Shown here piece after piece: positions 51,543 through 58,685 of a stretch of DNA of 64,000 nucleotides (its first letter is position 1; every line of letters starts with the position of its first letter). Location: the NCBI GenBank assembly GCA_002472145.1, contig DKRJ01000034.1, positions 1-64,000 of the forward strand. Reading direction: 5' to 3'. This stretch comes from Clostridiales bacterium UBA7285. Lineage in GTDB: Bacteria > Bacillota > Clostridia > Peptostreptococcales > Anaerovoracaceae. The position numbers and the translations under genes are program-made. The notes under the pieces are model-generated. The model saw only the letters and a list, made by a program, of their open reading frames with translations, was not told where the DNA came from and did not search any database.

Positions 51543-53303
51543 ATGGGAAGCATACTGGACAGCGTCAGAAACAACAAACTCCCTGTTCCTATGTGTTTTG
51601 TCGACGAAGAAGGGACAGTCACGGCGTCCACACCGGCCATCAGCCTCGTCTTCAGGGACGGCGTCGAGGACGGCACGGACTTCTACACCCTGACGGGAGT
51701 AAAGGCTAAAGACATCTCGGCGGCAAACAGCGGAAAGTTTCTTGTCAGGCGCGACATGAAACTTTTTAAGATCAGGTTTGACGAAACTCTGAAAGACAGC
51801 AGCCATCTCATAATGGTATTTTTCGACGACGCCACGGAATACGAAGAGCTCAGGGAAAAATACGACGCGCAGCAGATCTGCATAGCCAGAGTCAGCATAG
51901 ATAACTACGACGAATTCAGCGATACGGTATCGCCGGAGACGAACACCTCGGTCACAGCGCAGGTCGATAAGATCATCAGGGCCATGGCGGCCAGCATCAA
52001 GGCGACCGTCGATAAGGTCAAGGACACGCTGTACGTTTTGTACTTTCAGAAGAGTTTCCTGAAGTCTATAGAAGGCAGCGAGTTCGACATCCTCGACACC
52101 GTAAGGTCCATAGAGACCGAGGCGGACTTCCCGCTGACACTCTCCATCGGCATAGGCGTCGGCGGAGATAACGTCACGGAGACGAACGACTTTGCCATAG
52201 CGGCGCTGGAGCTGGCGCTCGCGAGAGGCGGCGACCAGGCGATAGTCCGCGAAGGCGATAAACTCAGGTATTACGGCGGGACCACACAGTCGCGCGAACT
52301 CGGGAGCAAAGGCAAATCCCGTATCATCGGCATCGCCCTCTCAAAACTGATCGGACAGTCGGAACGCGTGCTCATAATGGGCCATAAGAACGCGGATTTT
52401 GACTCGCTCGGCGCGGCCCTCGGTATATACCGGATGTGCGTGAGCTGCGGAGCGAAAGCCCACATAGTCATGACAACGCATAACAGTTCGCTCGACCTCC
52501 TGCTCGAACAGATGAAAGGCTTCGATAAATACGACGTCATCACCGACAGAAAGGCGAGCAGGCTGCTCACGCCGGAGACCCTGGTAGTCGTCGTCGATAC
52601 GCAGAGGCTGTCTTATCTCGATTCACAGAGCATCGTCAAAAAAGCGGAGCGCGTCGTCGTGATAGACCATCACAGACGTTCCGAGGACTACATCAGCGAG
52701 GCTACGCTCGCATATGTCGAGACATACGTGTCATCCACGTCAGAGCTCGTGGCCGAGATGCTTCAGTTCGTCATCGAGCGGCGTGAACTCTGGAAAATAG
52801 AGGCGGAAGCCATGCTCGCGGGCATCATGCTCGACACGAATTTCTTCACGACCAAAACAGGCGTCAGGACGTTCGAGGCGTGCGCGTGGCTCAGGCGCGC
52901 CGGCGCCGACACCACCGAGGTCAAGCGCTTCTTCCAGATAGACGAGGACGACTTCAAGGCGAGAGCCAGAGCATCGTCGAACGCCGTGTTCCACGAGGGC
53001 GGCGTGGCGACGGCGATCCTCGACATACCGCAGAAGGACGTGCAGATAATCAATTCTCAGACGGCCGACGAACTTTTGACGATCAAAGGGATCACCGCGG
53101 CATTCGTAGTCGGAACAGACGAAAAGGGACAGACGTATCTGAGCGCCAGATCGCTCGGCGACATAAACGTACAGCTCATCGCGGAAAAACTCGGCGGAGG
53201 CGGCCACCTGACGACGTCCGGCGCGCAGGTCGACCTCTCTCCAGAGGAAACGGTAGACGCGATCCTGGATATGCTTGAAAAAGGAGAAGTAAAGTGCAGG
53301 TAA
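51543..53303 (+). CDS. gdpP: Cyclic-di-AMP phosphodiesterase GdpP-like, without membrane anchor
   Basis: A 586-residue GdpP/YybT protein that hydrolyses c-di-AMP. In order: a PAS-like part (about 10-95), a degenerate GGDEF domain (about 105-250), a DHH domain (GHKNADFDSLGAALG near residue 280, VVVIDHHRR near 380, LDTNFF) and DHHA1 with GGGGHLTTSGAQ. Relatives of about 650-670 residues start with two membrane helices; these are absent here. The ATG has no close ribosome site: AAAGGAGA is 17 nt upstream and favours an out-of-frame ATG at 51527, so the 5' end may be damaged or newly formed. Confidence 0.88.
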   Translation: MGSILDSVRNNKLPVPMCFVDEEGTVTASTPAISLVFRDGVEDGTDFYTLTGVKAKDISAANSGKFLVRRDMKLFKIRFDETLKDSSHLIMVFFDDATEYEELREKYDAQQICIARVSIDNYDEFSDTVSPETNTSVTAQVDKIIRAMAASIKATVDKVKDTLYVLYFQKSFLKSIEGSEFDILDTVRSIETEADFPLTLSIGIGVGGDNVTETNDFAIAALELALARGGDQAIVREGDKLRYYGGTTQSRELGSKGKSRIIGIALSKLIGQSERVLIMGHKNADFDSLGAALGIYRMCVSCGAKAHIVMTTHNSSLDLLLEQMKGFDKYDVITDRKASRLLTPETLVVVVDTQRLSYLDSQSIVKKAERVVVIDHHRRSEDYISEATLAYVETYVSSTSELVAEMLQFVIERRELWKIEAEAMLAGIMLDTNFFTTKTGVRTFEACAWLRRAGADTTEVKRFFQIDEDDFKARARASSNAVFHEGGVATAILDIPQKDVQIINSQTADELLTIKGITAAFVVGTDEKGQTYLSARSLGDINVQLIAEKLGGGGHLTTSGAQVDLSPEETVDAILDMLEKGEVKCR

Positions 53304-53740
53304 TACTAAAAAAAGACGTTAACGGCACCGGCAAGGCCGGTCAGATCGTAAAGGTGAGCGACGGTTTCGCGAGGAACATGCTGATCCCGCGCGGGCTGGC
53401 AGTGGAGGCGACAGACGCGAACGTGAAGATCCTCCGCAAACAGAGAGAGATCGAGGCGCGTAAGAACGCCGAGAGCCGCGAGGACGCCGAAACGCTCGCA
53501 AATGAGTTGAAAGACAAGAAGGTAGTCATCAAAAGAAAAGCCGGCGAGGGCGGCAAACTCTTCGGATCCGTCACGTCCATGGACATCTCGGCAGCCCTTA
53601 AGGATCAGTTCGGGATCGAACTGGATAAGAAGAAGATCGATCTGGCTCAGCCGATCAAGTCGCTCGGGACATTCAGCGCCGAACTCAGGCTCTTCCAGGA
53701 TATCAAATGCAGACTCGCGATACAGATCGAGGAAGAATAG
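53294..53740 (+). CDS. rplI: 50S ribosomal protein L9
   Basis: A 148-residue L9 with the N-terminal domain signature MQVILKKDVNGTGKAGQIVKVSDGFARNMLIPRGLAVEA, a long connecting helix (residues 45-75) and the C-terminal RNA-binding domain (GKLFGSVTSMDISAAL onward). It overlaps the end of gdpP by 10 nt. The gene ends GAGGAAGAATAG, and this ending is tandemly repeated downstream with its stop codon. Confidence 0.97.
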   Translation: MQVILKKDVNGTGKAGQIVKVSDGFARNMLIPRGLAVEATDANVKILRKQREIEARKNAESREDAETLANELKDKKVVIKRKAGEGGKLFGSVTSMDISAALKDQFGIELDKKKIDLAQPIKSLGTFSAELRLFQDIKCRLAIQIEEE

Positions 53741-53800
53741 ATCCAGGAAGAATAGATCCAGGAAGAGTAGATCCGGGAAGAATAGATCCGGGACGAGTAG
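53732..53800 (+). repeat. 15-bp tandem array carrying the rplI stop codon five times
   Basis: Units GAAGAATAGATCCAG (twice), GAAGAGTAGATCCGG, GAAGAATAGATCCGG and GACGAGTAG. The 15-bp period keeps frame, so UAG recurs at 53738, 53753, 53768, 53783 and 53798. Confidence 0.9.
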
Positions 53801-53832
53801 CTTTAATAAAGATAGGACGATAGGAGAAACAG

Positions 53833-55164
53833 ATGCCTGTAAGGATACCCCCTCACGATAATGACGCCGAAAGATCACTTTTGGCGTGTATAATGCTTAA
53901 TCCGAACGCGTTCGGCGACGTTGCCGGGATCGTGAGATCTTCAGACTTTTACGACAAAGCGCATCAGGAGATCTTCGAGGCGATGTCAAAACTGGAACTC
54001 GAAGGCCAGCCGATCGACGCGGTCACGGTGGCGAACGAACTGAAAAAACGGGGCAGCCTTAAACTTGCGGGCGGCGCGCCATATCTCGCCGACCTTCTGA
54101 CGGCGGTCGCTTCCACGGCAAACGCCGAGGGCTACGCTCATATCGTCGCCGAAAAAGCCCAGCTCAGGGAACTCATCCTGACAGCGGACGAGATAAGCGA
54201 GAGAAGCTATAAAGAACAGACAGACGCGCGCGAGATCATAGACGGAGCCGAGGAACGGATCTTCGACATAGCAAAGGAGCGCCAGTCGCGAGACTATTCT
54301 CCGGTCAAGGACGTATTCAAATCGAATCTCGACACCATCGACAGGATATCGAAGGAAGGCGGCAGCGTAGGCGTACCTTCGGGCTTCAAAAAACTGGACG
54401 AGATCACGCACGGGTTCCAGAAATCCGCGCTCGTCATAGTCGCGGCACGACCGGCGATGGGAAAGTCGGCTTTTGCTCTCAACATCGCTCTCAACGCGGC
54501 GCGCGAGGCAGACGCGAGCGTCCTGATCTTCAACCTCGAAATGTCTAAGGAGCAGCTCGGCCAGAGGCTTTTATCCATGGCCGGCAACATCGAACTGGAA
54601 AAACTCGTCAGCGCTGATCTGGACGATGAAGATTTCAGCAAAATGATGTACGTCATCGACGAGCTCTCGAAGAAAAGGATATATATCGACGACACATCAA
54701 GCATCAGTGTCATGGAGATCAAGAACAAGTGCCGCCGCCTGAAAGCGCAGCACGGGCTGGACCTGATTATCATCGACTACCTGCAGCTCATGGACGCACA
54801 GCTGAAAAACGGCAACCGCGAGCAGGAGGTAGCAAAGATCTCCAGAGAGATGAAACTCATCGCAAAGGAACTCGAATGCCCGGTCATCGTTTTGTCGCAG
54901 CTTTCCCGCAACCCGGAAAAGCGCGAGGATAAGAGGCCGCTTCTGGCGGACCTCAGAGAATCGGGTTCCCTGGAGCAGGACGCCGACATGGTAATATTCC
55001 TGTACCGCGACGAGTACTACACAGGCATGAAGAGCCAATCGCCGGGCGAGTGCGAAGTTATCGTCGCAAAAAACAGAAACGGACGCACGGCTAAGATCAG
55101 TCTGACGTGGGTGGCCCGCTACGCCCGGTTCAACGATCTTGCTAAAATCGAGCCGGATATCTGA
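53833..55164 (+). CDS. dnaB: Replicative DNA helicase
   Basis: A 443-residue hexameric helicase (DnaC in Bacillus naming). The N-terminal domain begins PPHDNDAERSLLACIMLNPNAF, and the RecA-like motor has Walker A IVAARPAMGKSAFALNIALNAA near residue 205, Walker B LIIIDYLQLM, and the DnaB-specific LSQLSRNPEKREDKRPLLADLRESGSLEQDAD. AGGAG lies 6 nt before the start. It is followed 26 bp later by the unusual DnaD-type gene, probably its loader system. Confidence 0.97.
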   Translation: MPVRIPPHDNDAERSLLACIMLNPNAFGDVAGIVRSSDFYDKAHQEIFEAMSKLELEGQPIDAVTVANELKKRGSLKLAGGAPYLADLLTAVASTANAEGYAHIVAEKAQLRELILTADEISERSYKEQTDAREIIDGAEERIFDIAKERQSRDYSPVKDVFKSNLDTIDRISKEGGSVGVPSGFKKLDEITHGFQKSALVIVAARPAMGKSAFALNIALNAAREADASVLIFNLEMSKEQLGQRLLSMAGNIELEKLVSADLDDEDFSKMMYVIDELSKKRIYIDDTSSISVMEIKNKCRRLKAQHGLDLIIIDYLQLMDAQLKNGNREQEVAKISREMKLIAKELECPVIVLSQLSRNPEKREDKRPLLADLRESGSLEQDADMVIFLYRDEYYTGMKSQSPGECEVIVAKNRNGRTAKISLTWVARYARFNDLAKIEPDI

Positions 55165-55190
55165 CATCCGGGAATGTTGAAATTTGAACG

Positions 55191-56612
55191 ATGAAATACT
55201 ATAAATCGTCTAATTGCGATATATACTTGAACGACACTTCCGTCGAAAATATTTTCATCTGCGAGTTCATGCCGTCCGCCGAGGGCGATTTCGTAAAGGT
55301 CTACCTCTACGGCAGACTTCTGGCGGGCATCGGCAAAGAAGCAACGATGAAAAAATTCGCGTCCCAGCTCGGCATATCCGAAAGCAGGGTGCTCGCCGCG
55401 TTCGAATACTGGGAGAAGAACGGCCTGATCAGGCGCGTCTACACTAAGGACGGCGGAGAGGATTTTGACATCGAGTACATGAGCATCAAAAACATGATGT
55501 ACGGCTCTGGGTCGGAACCTGAGGACGACGAATCGCCTAATTACGATGCGTTTGAAGATACCAACGCTTCGGCCGGCCGAAACGCGGCAGGCGGCGGCAC
55601 CGCATCGCCTAATTACGATGCACCGAAGGACGACGACGGATCGTTCGATTACGATTCACACAGCCGCGCCGTCTCGGCGCACGGAAAGCGCGAGACCGAC
55701 AGCCAGCAGGCGGAGCGCGACTTCATGGCCCTGCTGGAGATGAAACTTTCCAGAACGCTTTCTTCGGGCGACATGGCCGCGGTGATCAGCTGGCAGAGAG
55801 ATCTCGGGATACCTGACGAGGTCATAATGACGGCCGTCGAATACTGTGCCGGCATCGGCAAAACCATGACGCGCTACATAGGCAGGGTCCTGGAGAACTG
55901 GTCTCAGCAGGGGATCAGGACCCCGGAAGCCGCCCGCGCGTATATCGAGGCCAACGACGCAAAGTACGGCAGATACCGCAGGGTGATGACTGCCCTCGGA
56001 TTCAGCCGAAACGCGTCAGAGGAGGAAAAGCGCCTGATCGACGAGTGGTTCGACAAGCTCGGCTTCAACATGGATAAGGTCCTGGAGGCGTGCGGAACGA
56101 CGGCGGCCATTTCGAACCCTAACGTAAAATACGTGAACAGCGTCCTGAACAACTGGAAAAAGGAAGCCGACGAAGGCGGACGCGGCGTCAACGACGAAAA
56201 ACCTGTATCGATGGCGGTCCTGAACAAATACTACGATCACCTCAGGGCTAAAGCGAAGACCGAGCAGGAGCAGCGCCGCGCCGAAGTTTACGAGAAACTT
56301 CCTAAGGTAAAGAAGATAGATAATAGAATCAACAGGCTCGGGATAGAACTGTCGAGGGCTTTGATCACGAACAACTCCGACAGACCGCTCGCCGACCTTC
56401 AGGCGGAGCTGGAGAGACTGCGCGAGGAACGCGCCGTCCTGCTCACGAGCAATAATTTTGATATGGACTATACTGATATAAAATATCTGTGCGACAAATG
56501 CAGCGACACCGGCGTCACCGACGCGGGAGTCAGATGCAGGTGCGTGGAACAGCGCATGGCGGAGGCCGCGGAATGGCAAAAACAGCAAAGAGGAAAAGAC
56601 GGAAAAAAATAA
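55191..56612 (+). CDS. DnaD-domain protein fused to the N-terminal region of helicase loader DnaC, no AAA+ domain
   Basis: A 473-residue replication protein. Residues 1-110 resemble the DnaD N-terminal winged helix (ATMKKFASQLGISESRVLAAFEYWEKNGLI), then come an acidic linker and two DnaD C-terminal (DnaB_2) domains at about 180-260 and 265-335, each with a YxxxxLxNW-type motif (YIGRVLENW, YVNSVLNNW). From about 345 on it reads like the start of clostridial DnaC: YEKLPKVKKIDNRINRLG, then a zinc site Cys434, Cys437, Cys449, Cys451. The DnaC ATPase that should follow is missing. The start has no ribosome site and may be coupled to dnaB. Confidence 0.85.
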   Translation: MKYYKSSNCDIYLNDTSVENIFICEFMPSAEGDFVKVYLYGRLLAGIGKEATMKKFASQLGISESRVLAAFEYWEKNGLIRRVYTKDGGEDFDIEYMSIKNMMYGSGSEPEDDESPNYDAFEDTNASAGRNAAGGGTASPNYDAPKDDDGSFDYDSHSRAVSAHGKRETDSQQAERDFMALLEMKLSRTLSSGDMAAVISWQRDLGIPDEVIMTAVEYCAGIGKTMTRYIGRVLENWSQQGIRTPEAARAYIEANDAKYGRYRRVMTALGFSRNASEEEKRLIDEWFDKLGFNMDKVLEACGTTAAISNPNVKYVNSVLNNWKKEADEGGRGVNDEKPVSMAVLNKYYDHLRAKAKTEQEQRRAEVYEKLPKVKKIDNRINRLGIELSRALITNNSDRPLADLQAELERLREERAVLLTSNNFDMDYTDIKYLCDKCSDTGVTDAGVRCRCVEQRMAEAAEWQKQQRGKDGKK

Positions 56613-57034
56613 ATTACGGGAGACTGTTCCTGACGTTGATCATCTGCGCGCTGCTCGTGGTTTGTTTTGTCACGCTCGGAAACATCCGCGAATTGTCAAA
56701 GGAGCGGAGCGACCTAGAGGCCGAGAACGAAAAACTCCAGGCGGAGAAAGAGCAGCTCGTCAACGAACTGGCCAACGTGCAGGATCTCGACTACATAGAA
56801 GAGCAGGCGCGCAAGCAGCTGAACATGATAAAACCGGGGGAGGTCCTCTACGTCATAGACGACAAAGACAAATCGTCGGATTCCGGCGGCACCTCGGGAA
56901 CGGACGGCGGATCGGAATACGATAGCGGCTCCGGCAGCGGCGAAAGCTCATCGGCAGATCAGAGTTCCGGCTCCGGCAGCAGTTCGGAAGGCTCCGGATC
57001 CGGTTCGGAAGATTCCGGCTCCGGTTCGAACTGA
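56573..57034 (+). CDS. divIC: Septum formation initiator, DivIC/FtsB-like
   Basis: A 153-residue bitopic membrane protein: a basic cytoplasmic head (AKTAKRKRRKKINYGR), one helix (LFLTLIICALLVVCFVTLG, residues 19-37), then a coiled coil (ELSKERSDLEAENEKLQAEKEQLV) and the DYIEEQARKQLNMIKPGEVLYVI ending typical of the family. It helps assemble the divisome. The start has GGAGG 7 nt upstream and lies inside the preceding gene (40-nt overlap). The last 50 residues are an unusual extracellular Ser/Gly/Asp/Glu tail. Confidence 0.9.
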   Translation: MAKTAKRKRRKKINYGRLFLTLIICALLVVCFVTLGNIRELSKERSDLEAENEKLQAEKEQLVNELANVQDLDYIEEQARKQLNMIKPGEVLYVIDDKDKSSDSGGTSGTDGGSEYDSGSGSGESSSADQSSGSGSSSEGSGSGSEDSGSGSN

Positions 57035-57059
57035 CGATCGACAGAGGATTTACCCTGAT

Positions 57060-57641
57060 ATGGATGGAAAACCGTATTTCAGACAAGTCATAGTCGTCGA
57101 GGGGCGTGACGATACTGCCGCGGTCCTGCGCGCCGTCGACGCAGCGACGATAGAGACGCACGGCTACGGGATATCCGCGGAAACGTGGAAGCGCCTCGAG
57201 GCCGCGTACGAAAAAAACGGGCTGATAATATTTACCGACCCGGATCATGCCGGTGAGGAGATCAGGCGGCGAGTCGGCGAGAAATTTCCGCTCGCCGCTC
57301 ACGCGTATCTTTCACGCTCCAGAGCGGAGAAAAAAGGCGACATAGGGATCGAAAACGCCCGCCCGGAAGACATAGCGGACGCCCTGCTCGCGGCGCACAC
57401 GCCCGGGGGACCGGACGAAAGCGGTGCACCGGCCGCGGAACGCGTTGCGTGGGAAGACGTCATCCGCGCGGGACTTTCCGGGCGTCCGGACTCCGCGTCC
57501 AGACGGGAAAAAGTCGGCAGCGCGCTCGGCATCGGATACGCAAACGCAAAGGCGATGCTCAGGCGCATGAACGCTCTCGGCGTGTCGAAGAGCGACTTTG
57601 AGGCAGCGCTCCGGGCGACGGACCGGGACGGATCCGAATAA
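57060..57641 (+). CDS. rnmV: Ribonuclease M5
   Basis: A 193-residue TOPRIM nuclease that trims 5S rRNA precursors. The TOPRIM motifs are VVEGRDDTAAVLRA (Glu near residue 15) and IIFTDPDHAGEEIRRRV (DxD-type, near 62), followed by the GIENARPEDIADAL block. The C-terminal LGIGYANAKAMLRRMNALG helical region matches the family. It precedes rsmA as in most Firmicutes. The gene's last codons seed a 16-bp tandem array. Confidence 0.94.
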   Translation: MDGKPYFRQVIVVEGRDDTAAVLRAVDAATIETHGYGISAETWKRLEAAYEKNGLIIFTDPDHAGEEIRRRVGEKFPLAAHAYLSRSRAEKKGDIGIENARPEDIADALLAAHTPGGPDESGAPAAERVAWEDVIRAGLSGRPDSASRREKVGSALGIGYANAKAMLRRMNALGVSKSDFEAALRATDRDGSE

Positions 57642-57643
57642 TA

Positions 57644-57709
57644 GGGAATCCTCATAAAGGGGAATCCTCATAAAGGGGAATCCTAATAAAGGGAAATCCT
57701 AATAAAGGG
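57644..57709 (+). repeat. 16-bp tandem array after rnmV
   Basis: Four units of GGGAATCCTCATAAAG (with A/T changes) start 2 bp after the stop. The gene end GGATCCGAATAATAG resembles a diverged unit. Confidence 0.85.
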
Positions 57710-57724
57710 AAAACGAACTAAACT

Positions 57725-57751
57725 GACTATACAGACTACACAGACTATGGA
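57725..57751 (+). repeat. 9-bp tandem array containing the rsmA start codon
   Basis: GACTATACA, GACTACACA and GACTATGGA; the ATG of rsmA lies in the third unit. No ribosome site is present. Confidence 0.65.
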
Positions 57752-58619
57752 ATTAGACCTCTGCTCCCCCGAAACGATCAAACGCATACGCAGGCAGTAC
57801 GACTTCCGGAACGCAAAAAGCCTCGGACAGAACTTCCTCACCGACCGTGCGGTCGTCTCCGGGATCGTCCGCGGAGCCGGGATCGGCGGGGATGATTTTG
57901 TCGTCGAGATAGGCCCCGGAATAGGGGCGCTCACGCGGGAAGCGGCGGAGCACGCGGCAGAGGTTGCGGCGGTCGAGATAGACGAGCGGCTCATCCCGAT
58001 ACTCGAGGCGAACCTGTCGGACTTTGACAACGTAAAGATAATAAACGGCGACATCCTGAAGACTGATATCGACGCGCTCGCGGCGTCGGAAGGGTATAAC
58101 GGGCCAGAACACGTAAAGATAATCGGCAACCTGCCATACTATATCACGACCCCGGTGCTGATGAGCCTGCTGAAGAAGCGCGTCGCGGCCGAGAGCATCA
58201 CGGCCATGATGCAGAAGGAAGTCGCCGACCGCATCGGTGCCTCAGCCGGAACTAAAGAGTACGGAGCGCTCACGATAGCCGTCGGGTACTACTGCGACAC
58301 GGTCAGGATCCTCGATGTGCCGCGGACGTCCTTCATGCCGCAGCCTAAGGTCGACTCCGTCGTTCTCAGGCTCGACGTAAAAAAAGAAAAAAGCGTGGAA
58401 GTCGCCGACGAAGAACTCTTCTTCGCGTGCGTGCGCGCGGGATTCTCGCAGAGGCGCAAGACGCTTTCAAACTCGCTGAAGAGTGTTTTGCCGACCTCGG
58501 AGACGCCGGCTTCGTTTCTGGAGAACCTGGGGATCGACCCGCGGCGCAGAGCCGAGACCCTGACGATAGAGGATTTTGCCTCGATAGCGAACGCCGTTTA
58601 CGAAGCGGAGAACGCCTGA
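57747..58619 (+). CDS. rsmA: 16S rRNA dimethyladenosine transferase RsmA (KsgA)
   Basis: A 290-residue enzyme that dimethylates A1518 and A1519 of 16S rRNA. LGQNFLTDRAVVSGIV near residue 26 and the SAM motif VVEIGPGIGALTREAAEHA near residue 52 are standard. The catalytic IGNLPYYITTPVLMSLL block is present, and the C-terminal domain has RAGFSQRRKTLSNSLK. The start lacks a Shine-Dalgarno sequence and sits in a 9-bp repeat. No alternative ATG with a ribosome site fits the family start better. Confidence 0.95.
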   Translation: MELDLCSPETIKRIRRQYDFRNAKSLGQNFLTDRAVVSGIVRGAGIGGDDFVVEIGPGIGALTREAAEHAAEVAAVEIDERLIPILEANLSDFDNVKIINGDILKTDIDALAASEGYNGPEHVKIIGNLPYYITTPVLMSLLKKRVAAESITAMMQKEVADRIGASAGTKEYGALTIAVGYYCDTVRILDVPRTSFMPQPKVDSVVLRLDVKKEKSVEVADEELFFACVRAGFSQRRKTLSNSLKSVLPTSETPASFLENLGIDPRRRAETLTIEDFASIANAVYEAENA

Positions 58620-58628
58620 GATCCTGGC

Positions 58629-58676
58629 GCGGTCAAAGCCGGAAGCGATCAGAGCCGGACGCGGTGAGATCCGGAA
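58629..58676 (+). repeat. 16-bp tandem array after rsmA
   Basis: GCGGTCAAAGCCGGAA, GCGATCAGAGCCGGAC and GCGGTGAGATCCGGAA, starting 9 bp after the stop. Confidence 0.7.
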
Positions 58677-58685
58677 GCAACTGAA

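Noticed and set aside
51503..51709. ORF starting at 51527 with a good ribosome site
   Set aside because: Out of frame with the PAS/GGDEF/DHH protein and Arg/His-rich without any domain; probably a relic start.
53732..53800. CRISPR or transcription-factor iteron array
   Set aside because: Units are contiguous and derive from the rplI stop region; no spacer and no palindrome.
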